A DNA stretch of 64,000 nucleotides from Winslowiella toletana (GCF_032164335.1 NZ_CP134152.1:2232001-2296000), one strand, 5' to 3'; numbered from the stretch's first letter, positions 8,628 to 17,509 are shown. Notes: generated from the sequence alone by a model not told the origin. Numbers and translations: made by a program.

Positions 8628-10643
8628 TTACCACTGGTAACTGACGAATACTTTGCCGTTGATCCCATCCTGCGGAATGCCCTGCGTAGAGTAGTACTCT
8701 TTTTCAAAGGCATTAGCCAACACCAGAGTAGTGGTCAAGCCTTTCAGGCGATCCTGACCTTTATAGCGCAGGTAGAAATCATTGACCGCGTAGCCAGGTT
8801 GGTTGGCATAGGTTGAACTGATATGCGTTGAACGCTCAACAAAGGTGCCGACCCAGCCGACCGAGAAGGCAGTCTGGGCAATCGGCACATCGAGGATGCT
8901 GGTAACGGTGTCTGGGTTCAGGCTGGAGATCCACTCGCCGGTATCGCTGTCTTTACCACGAGTACGGTTATAGGCCAGATCCCAGCTGAACACGTCGGTG
9001 TTGTACTTCAGAGACATATCCCAGCCCCAGATTTTCGCCTGCGGCACGTTGTAAGACTGGGTCGTGGCGGCGGCAAAATCGACAGTGGTCGAAATGTAAT
9101 CCTTCGCTTCGGTATCGAAATAACTGGCCTTGAATTCGATTCCGTCGTTAGCCATCAGCAGGTCGTCAAAGCGTAAACCAAAACCGGCTTCACGCGTTGA
9201 GTTGGTCTCAGGGCGCAGGTTCGGATTTGGCACCCAGCGGTTAACGTAGCCCGGGAACGAGAAGTGTACGTCGTCGTTATACATCTCGCCCATGGTTGGC
9301 GCGCGGAACGCCTGCGCATAGGAGCCGAACAGCATCAGCCAGTCGGTTGGCGTCACAGAGAGCGCGGCGCGTGAGGACCATTTATCGGCATCGACATCGG
9401 CATAGCCATCGCTGCTGCCGCTATAGTTATCGTAGCGGGTACCGAGCACCAGTGAAGCCGGAATATCGCGCAGGGTAATTTCATCCTGCAACCAGCCGGA
9501 AGAGAAGTCGATTTTCGCCTGTGGGAAGCTGGTGGTGGTTCCGCCCGGATGCTGCTCCTGGCGGTAGTATTCGCCGCCATAAGTGAACAGGTGAGAAGCA
9601 AAACTGTCGGCAAACAGGCGGCTGCGGTTGTCCAGCTTCAGTCCTTTGGTGGTCTGTTCGCGATACTGACTGCCGGTATCACGGGTTCCGGCATTAATTC
9701 GGGTTTCAGACCAGTAGGTGGTCAGGTTGGCATTCAGCCACTCCATATCGCTTGGATCGAGGTGATAACCCAGCTGTACATCGCGCTGAATGGTGGAACG
9801 ATCGGTCATCAGGTTACCGGTACCAGGCTGAACCACCTGTGGGTTAACCGGTTCCTGAGCGTTGTTGTTGTAGTAACGCAGGCTGCCGCTTAAGGTTTGT
9901 GCCGGATCCAGTTTCCAGCTGCCTTTTGCCAGCAGATTACTGATACTTTCATCGTTTGGCGCATCAGCACCGCTGCTTTGTCGAATATCACCGCGGTCGC
10001 GGCTGCTCCACGACAGCACGCCATCAAGATCGTCAGTACGGCCAAAGGCGCTGGCGCCTAAACCGAAGCTGTGATCGCCGGTTGCCGCGTTGCTGAATAC
10101 GCGATAACCACTGTTTTTACCCGGTTCCAGCAAATCGGCGGCATCCACCGTTTCATACGAGATAACGCCGCCCAGCGCGCCGCTGCCATACAGTAGCGCT
10201 GAAGGGCCACGCACCACTTCGATGCGTTTAATTAACGCCGGATCAAGAAACACACTGTTCAGGTGGCCAGTATCGGTTCCCTGACGAATGCCGTCTACCA
10301 GCGTTAAAACGCCGCGGCGATCGTAGCCACGCATACTCAGGTCCTGGCCATTAGTACGACCGGTACCGCTGATGGTTATCCCCGGAACGTTGCGCAGCAT
10401 ATCGGCGGCAGAAGAGGCGGTTTGTGACTCAGGCGAATTGCCATCAATCACCGTCACCATCATCGGTGCTTCAAAGCTGCTGCGCGAGTTACCGGTAGCG
10501 ACCACCGTCATTTGATCGTTTTTTGCGTTAGTTTGGTTGCGATCGCTGGCGGTGTCAGCTGCCTGTGCGAAAAGCGGTAAAGCACAGGAAATAGCCAGCG
10601 TTAAACGCGACAGGCGCGGACCGGCTGAAGGTAAGTGAGGCAT
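8628..10643 (-). CDS. hmuR: TonB-dependent outer membrane hemin receptor HmuR
   Basis: A 671-residue TonB-dependent receptor with signal peptide, TonB box (DQMTVVATG), plug domain and a C-terminal barrel ending in the outer-membrane signature VFVSYQW. It carries the FRAP...NPNL block of heme receptors (FRAPTMGEMYNDDVHFS ... WVPNPNLRPE). The conserved heme-ligand histidines of Yersinia HemR are present, one in the plug (TDTGHLNS) and one in DDVHFS. The ATG at 10643 is used in place of a TTG one codon upstream because GGAG is correctly spaced. A CCCG/CGGG hairpin at about 10670-10687 lies between hemP and hmuR and may tune read-through. Confidence 0.95.
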   Translation of the reverse strand: MPHLPSAGPRLSRLTLAISCALPLFAQAADTASDRNQTNAKNDQMTVVATGNSRSSFEAPMMVTVIDGNSPESQTASSAADMLRNVPGITISGTGRTNGQDLSMRGYDRRGVLTLVDGIRQGTDTGHLNSVFLDPALIKRIEVVRGPSALLYGSGALGGVISYETVDAADLLEPGKNSGYRVFSNAATGDHSFGLGASAFGRTDDLDGVLSWSSRDRGDIRQSSGADAPNDESISNLLAKGSWKLDPAQTLSGSLRYYNNNAQEPVNPQVVQPGTGNLMTDRSTIQRDVQLGYHLDPSDMEWLNANLTTYWSETRINAGTRDTGSQYREQTTKGLKLDNRSRLFADSFASHLFTYGGEYYRQEQHPGGTTTSFPQAKIDFSSGWLQDEITLRDIPASLVLGTRYDNYSGSSDGYADVDADKWSSRAALSVTPTDWLMLFGSYAQAFRAPTMGEMYNDDVHFSFPGYVNRWVPNPNLRPETNSTREAGFGLRFDDLLMANDGIEFKASYFDTEAKDYISTTVDFAAATTQSYNVPQAKIWGWDMSLKYNTDVFSWDLAYNRTRGKDSDTGEWISSLNPDTVTSILDVPIAQTAFSVGWVGTFVERSTHISSTYANQPGYAVNDFYLRYKGQDRLKGLTTTLVLANAFEKEYYSTQGIPQDGINGKVFVSYQW

Positions 10644-10751
10644 CAATGCAACTCTCCATATTATGGTATCCCGGGGATAGCCTCGGGAAGTGTCAGGAGC
10701 TGGCTGCCTTGGCTTAATGCCTGGGTGGCTGGCGGTTATGAGATTTTTAGG

Positions 10752-10919
10752 TTACTTCGTCAGGATAAGTTTACCGGCCTGGGTCTGACGCAAAATGTAT
10801 TGCTGACCCTGATGCAGGATGACAACGCGACCTTCACTGCCTAACAGCAATTTGCTGTCGACCTGCCGCAGGCTGTGCCCGGTTTCCGGTATGGCGCAGG
10901 TGGAAGGGGATTTATCCAT
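10752..10919 (-). CDS. hemP: Hemin uptake protein HemP (YdiE family)
   Basis: A 55-residue ORF recovered by hand. The sequence has the HemP pattern: SKLLLGSEGRVVILHQGQQY followed by ILRQTQAGKLILTK, with the conserved LLG, hydrophobic strand, YxLR and terminal GKLIL. HemP homologues in alpha- and betaproteobacteria act as activators of heme receptor genes; the enterobacterial role is less clear. A Shine-Dalgarno CAGGTAG precedes the ATG, and a near-consensus Fur box lies 32 bases further upstream. It is the first gene of the hemP-hmuRSTUV operon. In E. coli the orphan homologue ydiE occupies this same place between aroH and ydiU. Confidence 0.92.
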   Translation of the reverse strand: MDKSPSTCAIPETGHSLRQVDSKLLLGSEGRVVILHQGQQYILRQTQAGKLILTK

Positions 10920-10950
10920 AAAGCTACCTGTTAATAATGTAAATTGTTTT

Positions 10951-10969
10951 CACAATGATAATCATTATC
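10951..10969. promoter_or_regulatory. Fur box upstream of hemP-hmuRSTUV
   Basis: The 19 bases CACAATGATAATCATTATC match the consensus Fur box GATAATGATAATCATTATC at 17 of 19 positions. It sits 32 bases upstream of the hemP start, so iron-replete Fur is expected to repress the whole heme uptake operon. No other Fur-like site was noticed in the 160-base gap to aroH. Confidence 0.9.
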
Positions 10970-11047
10970 AACAAATGTTTCATCCAGGCAAGGATAAAAT
11001 TGTCAAAGCGAGGGAATGTTGGCGAATTTGCAACTTTATGCTAATAA

Positions 11048-11071
11048 CGCTGGCGGTTTTCCCGCCAGCGT
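11048..11071 (-). terminator. Hairpin downstream of aroH
   Basis: A perfect 9-bp stem (CGCTGGCGG / CCGCCAGCG) with a five-base loop lies 8 bases past the aroH stop. Downstream on the minus strand only a weak T-rich tract (GTTATTAGC) follows, so termination may be partial. Confidence 0.55.
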
Positions 11072-11078
11072 CGGGGGA

Positions 11079-12125
11079 TCAGAAGCGGCAGTCGATGGCT
11101 TGCGCCAGCAGGGCCAGCACGGCTTCACTGTCTTCCCAGCCGAGGCAGGGATCGGTAATTGACTGGCCATAAACCAGCGGTTGTCCGGCAATCACTTTTT
11201 GCGTACCTTCCTGCAGGAAGCTTTCAATCATCACGCCAGCAATCGCCTGCGATCCGTCGCGGATCTGTTGCGCCACCGATTCTGCCACGTCGCGCTGGCG
11301 GCGATGTTGTTTCAGACAGTTGGCATGGCTGAAGTCGACGACCAGCTGTTGCGGCAGGTGAAACTCGCGCAGGCTGGCAGCGGCGGCGGCAATATCTTCC
11401 GCATGATAGTTAGGCTGTTTGCCGCCGCGCATAATGATATGACCGGACGGATTGCCGCTGGTCTGATAAATGGTCATCTGCCCGTATTTATCAGATGACA
11501 GAAACATATGGCTGGCACGCGCCGCACGGATGGCATCGACGGCGATTTGCGTGTTGCCATCGGTCCCATTTTTAAAGCCGACCGGGCAGGAGAGAGCCGA
11601 CGCCATCTCGCGGTGAATCTGGCTTTCAGTGGTACGCGCGCCGATGGCACCCCAGCTGATCAGGTCGGAAATAAACTGGCCGATCACCATATCAAGAAAT
11701 TCGGTGGCGGTTGGCATTCCCAGCGCATTGATATCCAGCAGCAGCTTACGGGCGATTTCAAGGCCATGATTGACGCGAAAGCTGCCATCGAGATCGGGAT
11801 CGGAGATCAGTCCTTTCCAGCCGACCACGGTACGCGGCTTTTCGAAATAGGTGCGCATTACGATTTCCAGCCGATGCTGGTGTTTAACCCGTAAAGCGTT
11901 AAGTCGGGTAGCATACTCAACGGCAGCTTTGGGATCGTGCAGTGAGCAGGGGCCAATCACGACCAACAGGCGTTTATCTTCCCCGGTCAGGATACGGGCA
12001 ATGCGTTTACGTGACGCTGTCACGTTTTCTGCAATGGCGGCGGTTATCGGATGCTTTAACGCCAGTTGCTCAGGCGTAATCAGGCTCTCGATGCGCGCGG
12101 TTCGCAGTTCATCTGTTTTATTCAT
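11079..12125 (-). CDS. aroH: 3-deoxy-7-phosphoheptulonate synthase AroH
   Basis: A 348-residue class I DAHP synthase, which condenses PEP and erythrose 4-phosphate in the first step of the shikimate pathway. The N-terminus MNKTDELRTARIESLITPEQ and the location next to ppsR/ppsA and hemP identify the AroH (tryptophan-sensitive) isozyme, not AroF or AroG. Motifs GPCSIHD-like IGPCSLHDPKAA, KPRTVVGWKG and IGARTTESQIHREMAS are present. The start at 12125 was chosen over an ATG two codons upstream because it gives the E. coli length and a better spaced AGAG. No convincing TrpR operator is seen upstream. Confidence 0.92.
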   Translation of the reverse strand: MNKTDELRTARIESLITPEQLALKHPITAAIAENVTASRKRIARILTGEDKRLLVVIGPCSLHDPKAAVEYATRLNALRVKHQHRLEIVMRTYFEKPRTVVGWKGLISDPDLDGSFRVNHGLEIARKLLLDINALGMPTATEFLDMVIGQFISDLISWGAIGARTTESQIHREMASALSCPVGFKNGTDGNTQIAVDAIRAARASHMFLSSDKYGQMTIYQTSGNPSGHIIMRGGKQPNYHAEDIAAAAASLREFHLPQQLVVDFSHANCLKQHRRQRDVAESVAQQIRDGSQAIAGVMIESFLQEGTQKVIAGQPLVYGQSITDPCLGWEDSEAVLALLAQAIDCRF

Positions 12126-12171
12126 CTGCATCTCTGAAATTTTTTTCTTCTCAACGGCAAAAGTGCCGGGA

Positions 12172-12187
12172 AGTGATGGCGATCACA
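12172..12187. promoter_or_regulatory. Candidate CRP site upstream of aroH
   Basis: Read on the minus strand, TGTGATCGCCATCACT has both half-sites at the standard spacing (TGTGA-N6-TCACT; consensus TGTGA-N6-TCACA). It is centred about 54 bases upstream of the aroH start and 104 bases past the ppsR stop. Functionality is not established. Confidence 0.4.
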
Positions 12188-12283
12188 ATAGCCCAAATAG
12201 CGATGAATTCAACTGGCTGAAGAGTTAAAACGCGGCATCTGCCACAAAAAGCCGCGGCAAAGCGGCTCTGTTGGCGAGCTGAG

Positions 12284-13117
12284 CTAATACATATGGCGAT
12301 TCAGCCCCATGATATCGAGGATTTTGGTGGCAATTTCCTCCACCGAGTAGTTGGTACTGTTGAGGTAACGAATCTGGTGGGTGCGGAACAGCGCTTCGAC
12401 TTCGCCTACCTCCATCCGGCATTGCCGCATTGAGGCGTAGCGGGTGTTTTCCGCCCGTTCCTGACGAATCGCCGACAGGCGTTCCGGATCGATAGTCAGC
12501 CCGAACAGCTTCTGCTGATGCGCTTTTAGCGCCGGTGGCAATTTCAGATTATCCATATCATCGGCAATAAACGGATAGTTGGCGGCACGCACGCCAAACT
12601 GCATGGCCAGATACAGGCTGGTGGGGGTCTTACCGCAGCGCGATACGCCTAACAGAATCACCTGCGCGTCTTCCAGCCCGCGCAGCGAAATGCCATCATC
12701 ATGCGCCAGTGCGTAATCAATGGCGGCGATACGCGCATCATACTTGCCGAGGTTGCTGGCAGTCAGGCCGTGGGTGCGGTGTGCCACCGGAGCCGGAGCC
12801 ATACCCAGCTCTTCCTGAAGCGGAGCAACCAGCGACTGAACAATATCCTGGCAAAAGCCGTCGCTTTGCATAATGATTTCACGTACGTCCGGCGTGACAA
12901 TCGAGAAAAACACCAGCGGTCGAATACCGCTTTTTTGATAGATGGCGTTAATCTGACCTTTTACCGCCTGCGCCCGCTGGACATTCTCAACAAAAGGTAG
13001 CGTGACGCTGTTCATGGCTACCGGAAATTGCGACATCACCGCGTGACCCAGCACTTCAGCAGTAATCGCCGTACCATCCGAGATGTAGAAAACACTTCGT
13101 TCGCCTGCTGCGTCCAT
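12284..13117 (-). CDS. ppsR: PEP synthase regulatory protein PpsR (kinase/pyrophosphorylase)
   Basis: A 277-residue DUF299 protein, the same length as E. coli PpsR. It switches PEP synthase off and on by ADP-dependent phosphorylation and Pi-dependent dephosphorylation of a threonine next to the catalytic histidine of PpsA. A P-loop-like [11 protein letters not shown] segment near residue 155 and [16 protein letters not shown] are diagnostic. The ATG at 13117 was chosen over one ten codons upstream because it gives the [18 protein letters not shown] start of the family and has AGGAG ahead. It is divergent from its target ppsA. Confidence 0.95.
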   Translation of the reverse strand: MDAAGERSVFYISDGTAITAEVLGHAVMSQFPVAMNSVTLPFVENVQRAQAVKGQINAIYQKSGIRPLVFFSIVTPDVREIIMQSDGFCQDIVQSLVAPLQEELGMAPAPVAHRTHGLTASNLGKYDARIAAIDYALAHDDGISLRGLEDAQVILLGVSRCGKTPTSLYLAMQFGVRAANYPFIADDMDNLKLPPALKAHQQKLFGLTIDPERLSAIRQERAENTRYASMRQCRMEVGEVEALFRTHQIRYLNSTNYSVEEIATKILDIMGLNRHMY

Positions 13118-13190
13118 TTTATCTCCTGCTAATGATCTCTGCTGCATCTGATTGTATCGGTGAAGAGGATTAACGCCACCTGACAGAATG

Positions 13191-13221
13191 AATCATTCAC
13201 ATTTAAATAAAGTGAATGATT
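13191..13221. repeat. Perfect inverted repeat between ppsR and ppsA
   Basis: Arms AATCATTCAC (13191-13200) and GTGAATGATT (13212-13221) are exact reverse complements with an 11-base AT-rich spacer. The left arm is also part of a smaller palindrome TGAATCATTCA. Arms of this size at a promoter region suggest a dimeric regulator site, but no known consensus is matched. Confidence 0.6.
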
Positions 13222-13309
13222 TATTTTTAACCTTTCGATATTGAATTAAATCATAATAAATGAAATGGCGTTTCTTTTTTTTAATTGTTGATTATAACGC
13301 TTTCTCTGG

Positions 13310-13323
13310 TGTGAAACGGTTAT
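13310..13323 (+). promoter_or_regulatory. Candidate Cra (FruR) site for ppsA
   Basis: TGTGAAACGGTTAT fits the Cra consensus RSTGAAWCSNTHHW at 13 of 14 positions. It lies about 270 bases upstream of the ppsA start. Cra activates ppsA in E. coli, so an activating site is expected here. Confidence 0.55.
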
Positions 13324-13591
13324 TTAGCTCGGATTTTGTTGCGCAAAAGAAATAGAGCTCTGATTAAAGGCTATTTAACTAACAATCTGATTATGATGGG
13401 TTTTTGTTGATTTTTGCTCGTTGCGCAACGAAATGAGTTTAGCGCGGAGTTTTCTTAAAAACACTTTTTTAATTTGCTTGAACGATTCACCACTTCCTCT
13501 TTGCATTCTCTCTGTGCCAGGCTGAAGACGTGATATCTGCACCGCAGAATGTGACTTGCGCCCCCTCATTAAACTGAAAAGGATTGCTTCA

Positions 13592-15967
13592 ATGTCCAAT
13601 ATAGGCGAAGTGCCGCTAGTGCTTTGGTACAACCAGCTCGGCATGAATGATGTTGATCGGGTGGGAGGCAAAAATGCTTCTCTGGGTGAAATGATTACCA
13701 ATTTGTCTTCACTGGGTGTGTCAGTGCCAAACGGCTTTGCTACCACCTCCGATGCTTTTAATCAATTTCTGGACCAAAGTGGCGTCAACCAGCGGATTTA
13801 TCAGTTGCTGGATAACACCAATATTGATGATGTTGATGAACTGGCAAAAGCCGGGAAACAGATCCGTCAGTGGATCGTTGATACCCCCTTCCAACCGGAA
13901 CTGGAGCAGGCCATTCTTGCTGCCTATCAACAACTCTCTGCCGATGACGCCGATGCCTCATTTGCCGTGCGCTCCTCGGCTACCGCAGAAGATATGCCCG
14001 ACGCGTCGTTTGCCGGCCAGCAGGAGACTTTCCTGAATGTGCAGGGCATTGAGGCGGTGATGGTGGCGGTGAAACACGTTTACGCTTCATTATTTAACGA
14101 TCGGGCCATCTCTTATCGTGTGCATCAGGGCTACGACCATCGTGGCGTGGCGCTCTCCGCCGGGGTGCAGCGCATGGTGCGTTCTGACCTCGCTTCCTCA
14201 GGCGTGATGTTTACCATTGATACCGAATCCGGTTTTGATCAGGTGGTGTTTATCACCGCTGCTCTGGGACTGGGAGAAATGGTGGTGCAGGGCGCGGTTA
14301 ACCCTGATGAATTTTACGTGCACAAACCGACGCTGGCAGCCGGTCGGCCGTCAATTGTGCGGCGCAATATGGGTTCGAAAAAAATTCGCATGGTCTATGC
14401 TGACTCGAAACAGCATGGTGAGCAAGTTCGGATCGAAGATGTGCCGCAGCAACAGCGTGACCGTTTCTGCCTGTCCGATGACGAAGTGCAGGCGCTGGCG
14501 CAGCAGGCGGTACAAATCGAGCAACACTACCAGCGGCCGATGGATATTGAATGGGCGAAGGATGGCCATACCGGCAAGCTGTTTATCGTGCAGGCGCGCC
14601 CTGAAACCGTGCGTTCCAACGGCCAGGTGATGGAGCGCTACAGCTTACAGGGCAAAGGCAAGGTGGTGGTTGAAGGCCGTGCTATCGGCCATCGCATCGG
14701 TGCCGGTGCGGTAAAAGTGATTCACGATATCAGTGAAATGAACCGCATTGAAAAAGGCGACGTGCTGGTTACTGACATGACTGACCCGGACTGGGAACCG
14801 ATCATGAAAAAGGCCTCGGCGATTGTCACCAACCGGGGCGGGCGTACCTGCCATGCGGCGATTATCGCCCGTGAGCTGGGGATTCCGGCGGTAGTGGGCT
14901 GCGGTGATGCCACTGAGCGCCTGAGTGAAGGGCATAATGTTACGGTTTCCTGTGCCGAAGGTGATACCGGCTACGTCTATGACGATCTGCTTGATTTCGA
15001 CGTGACCAGTTCGCAGGTGGATAAAATGCCGGACCTGCCGCTGAAAATTATGATGAACGTCGGCAACCCGGATCGTGCCTTTGATTTCGCCTGTCTGCCG
15101 AATGAAGGTGTTGGCCTGGCGCGACTGGAGTTTATTATTAACCGTATGATTGGCGTGCATCCCAGGGCGCTGCTGGAATTCGATCAACAGACCCCGCAAC
15201 TGCAACAGCAGATTCGCGAGATGATGAAAGGTTTCGACGATCCGGTTGAATTCTATATTGCCCGCCTGACCGAAGGCATCGCCACGCTGGGCGCGGCCTT
15301 TGCACCCAAGCGGGTGATCGTGCGTCTCTCTGACTTTAAATCCAATGAGTACGCCAACCTGGTGGGCGGCGAGCGCTATGAGCCGGAAGAGGAAAACCCG
15401 ATGCTCGGTTTCCGTGGTGCCGGGCGCTACGTTTCAGACAGCTTCCGCGACTGTTTTGCCCTCGAGTGCAAAGCGGTCAAGCGGGTGCGTAATGAGATGG
15501 GGCTGACCAACGTTGAGATCATGGTGCCGTTTGTACGTACCGTGGCGCAGGCGAAGGCGGTGGTCGAGGAGCTGGCACGTCAGGGGCTAAAGCGCGGCGA
15601 GGACGGTCTGAAGCTGATCATGATGTGTGAGATCCCATCAAATGCCTTACTTGCCGAGCAGTTTCTTGAGTATTTCGATGGCTTCTCGATTGGCTCTAAC
15701 GATATGACTCAGTTGGCGTTAGGTCTGGATCGTGACTCCGGCGTGGTATCCGAGCTGTTTGACGAGCGCAATGAGGCGGTGAAAGCGCTGCTGTCAATGG
15801 CGATTCGCGCGGCGAAGAAGCAGGGTAAATATGTCGGCATCTGCGGCCAGGGGCCATCCGATCACGAAGATTTTGCCGCGTGGCTGATGGAAGAGGGCAT
15901 CGACAGTTTGTCACTTAACCCGGATACCGTGGTACAGACCTGGCTGAGCCTGGCGCAAATTAAATAA
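13592..15967 (+). CDS. ppsA: Phosphoenolpyruvate synthase PpsA
   Basis: A 791-residue enzyme converting pyruvate plus ATP to PEP, AMP and Pi for gluconeogenesis. The N-terminal nucleotide-binding domain starts [24 protein letters not shown]. The swivelling phosphohistidine domain carries [20 protein letters not shown] near residues 415-435, where the catalytic His is next to the Thr that PpsR modifies. The PEP/pyruvate barrel includes [17 protein letters not shown] and the C-terminal [10 protein letters not shown] cysteine motif. The ATG at 13592 gives the family start and has AAAGGA upstream. It is divergent from ppsR. Confidence 0.97.
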   Translation: MSNIGEVPLVLWYNQLGMNDVDRVGGKNASLGEMITNLSSLGVSVPNGFATTSDAFNQFLDQSGVNQRIYQLLDNTNIDDVDELAKAGKQIRQWIVDTPFQPELEQAILAAYQQLSADDADASFAVRSSATAEDMPDASFAGQQETFLNVQGIEAVMVAVKHVYASLFNDRAISYRVHQGYDHRGVALSAGVQRMVRSDLASSGVMFTIDTESGFDQVVFITAALGLGEMVVQGAVNPDEFYVHKPTLAAGRPSIVRRNMGSKKIRMVYADSKQHGEQVRIEDVPQQQRDRFCLSDDEVQALAQQAVQIEQHYQRPMDIEWAKDGHTGKLFIVQARPETVRSNGQVMERYSLQGKGKVVVEGRAIGHRIGAGAVKVIHDISEMNRIEKGDVLVTDMTDPDWEPIMKKASAIVTNRGGRTCHAAIIARELGIPAVVGCGDATERLSEGHNVTVSCAEGDTGYVYDDLLDFDVTSSQVDKMPDLPLKIMMNVGNPDRAFDFACLPNEGVGLARLEFIINRMIGVHPRALLEFDQQTPQLQQQIREMMKGFDDPVEFYIARLTEGIATLGAAFAPKRVIVRLSDFKSNEYANLVGGERYEPEEENPMLGFRGAGRYVSDSFRDCFALECKAVKRVRNEMGLTNVEIMVPFVRTVAQAKAVVEELARQGLKRGEDGLKLIMMCEIPSNALLAEQFLEYFDGFSIGSNDMTQLALGLDRDSGVVSELFDERNEAVKALLSMAIRAAKKQGKYVGICGQGPSDHEDFAAWLMEEGIDSLSLNPDTVVQTWLSLAQIK

Positions 15968-15990
15968 TCCCTTCCTGCAAACGCGCTTAA

Positions 15991-16022
15991 ACAGCAGCAG
16001 CCTGTCGCTGCTGTTTTTTTTG
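15991..16022 (+). terminator. Rho-independent terminator of ppsA
   Basis: The stem ACAGCAGC / GCTGCTGT is followed by an uninterrupted run of T residues, 24 bases past the ppsA stop. This is a textbook intrinsic terminator. Confidence 0.88.
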
Positions 16023-16174
16023 CCTGTCCATCCGCTTAAGCACAAAAAAATAAACTTCAACACGTCGCCGTGCTGTGTTGTTGATTGTCTTTACGCTCAG
16101 CCCGGAGCTTGTTAGTTATTTAAATAAAAGGATGCTTATTAATTAATAAAACAGACAGCAGACAAGGAGTCAAA

Positions 16175-17329
16175 ATGAACAGCTATCTTCTGGCATTTAA
16201 CGGTGAGCGCCGGGATCCGCTTAGTGGCGCTTATCACCTGGGAAACGGTTATCGGGCCTATAATCCTCAGTTACACCGCTTTAACGCGCCGGATAGCTGG
16301 AGTCCGTTTGGCGCAGGAGGAATTAACCCCTATATTTTTTGCGCTGGCGATCCGATTAATCGCGCCGATCCCAGTGGCCATTTTAACTGGCAGGCGGCAT
16401 TGGGTATTGGTTTCAGCATTCTCGGCGTGCTGGGTGCCATTTTTACCGGCGGTAGCTCACTGGTGGCGGCAGGCAGCCTCAGTGCAGCACTGACCAGCGC
16501 GTCGCTGGCATCCCTGACGGTCGGCGGCAGCGCGCTGGTGGCCGATATGACCGCGATCGCCAGCGTGGGGTTAGCGCATCGCGATCCTCATGCTTCGGCG
16601 GTATTGGGCTGGATCTCTTTTGCCAGCGGGCTGCTCTCTTTAGCCAGTGAACTGGCTGCAGGCGTTAGTCGCATGACCACATCGCTGAATAAAACCGTCT
16701 GGGGATGGGATTCCATTCAGGACGTTAAGCTGATTGCTGAACCCAGAGATACATTGAGCCCGGTTACCATTTTTACGGATATGCATCACGGTCTGCGGCG
16801 TCTGAACGTCATGGCGCATAGCCAATTTACGGCACGAGACTTTAGCGCCAGAATCTTATTACGCAGTGGTGTGGAATTTAACGGACGCAGACTGGCGCTG
16901 GAGATTATGCAGCAGGTAAATATTAGTGAATATGGCTGCGCCAGAACCATTATTTGTCACTCCGCAGACGGAGTCGTCAGCCTTGCCGATCAATTCAGAG
17001 AGACCACAGGATTAATTACCACCGGCTTTCGCGGCAAAGTTACCAGCTACGGCGAACTGCCGTCAGATATCAGAGAGGTCTATCAGTTACAGCGTAATCC
17101 CTATCGCGCATCTACACAGAATTTGCGCTTTATTAGCCGGATAGTTGAGCATAAGGTGATCAATTACCGAAATTCACAACGCAGTTTCTCACTGTTTGAT
17201 GGCGCTGGTCGTGCTTATTTCAGAATCGGAAATGGCCTGGACGATAACTACCAACCGGTGACCTTTTTCTCGCTGGAGCGAAACCGCGCATTACAGGTGG
17301 ACGGTGAGCTGGGTGGATTCAGTATCTGA
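16175..17329 (+). CDS. Solo RHS-core protein with uncharacterised C-terminal domain
   Basis: A 384-residue protein with a strong AAGGAG ribosome binding site. Residues about 7-69 are an RHS repeat-associated core: DPLSGAYHLGNGYRAYNP, HRFNAPDSWSPFG and INPYIFCAGDPINRADPSGH. Normal RHS toxins have over a thousand residues of YD repeats before this core; here there are none, so it is an orphan tip. Residues about 73-165 are hydrophobic, Gly/Ala/Ser-rich and probably membrane-associated. The rest is unlike the repeats. It contains VMAHS (His215) and TIICHSADG (Cys261), each after a predicted strand, reminiscent of the His/Cys dyad of caspase-like clan CD peptidases; this is a hypothesis. Similar short RHS-core proteins are known in pseudomonads. 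No immunity gene is evident beside it. Confidence 0.8.
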   Translation: MNSYLLAFNGERRDPLSGAYHLGNGYRAYNPQLHRFNAPDSWSPFGAGGINPYIFCAGDPINRADPSGHFNWQAALGIGFSILGVLGAIFTGGSSLVAAGSLSAALTSASLASLTVGGSALVADMTAIASVGLAHRDPHASAVLGWISFASGLLSLASELAAGVSRMTTSLNKTVWGWDSIQDVKLIAEPRDTLSPVTIFTDMHHGLRRLNVMAHSQFTARDFSARILLRSGVEFNGRRLALEIMQQVNISEYGCARTIICHSADGVVSLADQFRETTGLITTGFRGKVTSYGELPSDIREVYQLQRNPYRASTQNLRFISRIVEHKVINYRNSQRSFSLFDGAGRAYFRIGNGLDDNYQPVTFFSLERNRALQVDGELGGFSI

Positions 17330-17356
17330 TCTCAGTAACTGACGCTCAGTTCGGCG

Positions 17357-17461
17357 AAAAAAAAAGCCCATCACGTGGATGGGCAAAGACTACACACAGC
17401 AATTCGTTACTTACTCAGGGAAAAGGTTGTTTAGAAATCATGGGGTTGATTCTGAACATAG
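17357..17461 (-). ncRNA. rprA: Small regulatory RNA RprA
   Basis: Read on the minus strand, the 3' part closely matches E. coli RprA: CCCTGAGT, then AACGAATTGCTGTGTGTAG and TCTTTGCCCATC, followed by the terminator hairpin GCCCATC-CACGT-GATGGGC and nine T residues. RprA is an Hfq-dependent sRNA that activates rpoS translation and represses csgD and others under Rcs control. Its place next to ydiK is as in E. coli. The 5' third is clearly diverged from E. coli. The 5' end is estimated from the 105-nt E. coli length and from a TAGTAT -10 hexamer at about 17468-17473, so it is approximate. Confidence 0.9.
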
Positions 17462-17495
17462 GCCTCATACTATGCAGCATCACGTAACGCGTCTT

Positions 17496-17509
17496 TAAGA
17501 ATCCTCTCA
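17496..17509. promoter_or_regulatory. Candidate RcsB box of rprA
   Basis: TAAGAATCCTCTCA resembles the RcsAB/RcsB consensus TAAGAATATTCCTA (10 of 14 positions). It lies about 35-48 bases upstream of the estimated rprA start, a position suited to activation. RprA is a classic RcsB-activated sRNA. Confidence 0.5.

Larger units (their letters stand above)
13118..13591. other. ppsR-ppsA divergent regulatory region
   Basis: This 474-base gap is AT-rich and holds promoters in both directions. It contains a 10-bp inverted repeat at 13191-13221 and a Cra-like site at 13310-13323, both listed separately. No credible ORF was seen; a leftward frame across 13375-13746 overlaps the ppsA start and looks like chance. 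Confidence 0.5.

Noticed and set aside
7606-8640. 344-codon rightward frame opposite hmuS
   Set aside because: It is antisense to a clear HmuS gene, has a chance amino-acid pattern and no ribosome binding site.
12132-12283. TrpR operator for aroH
   Set aside because: No sequence close to the ACTAGT-type trp operator was found between aroH and ppsR.
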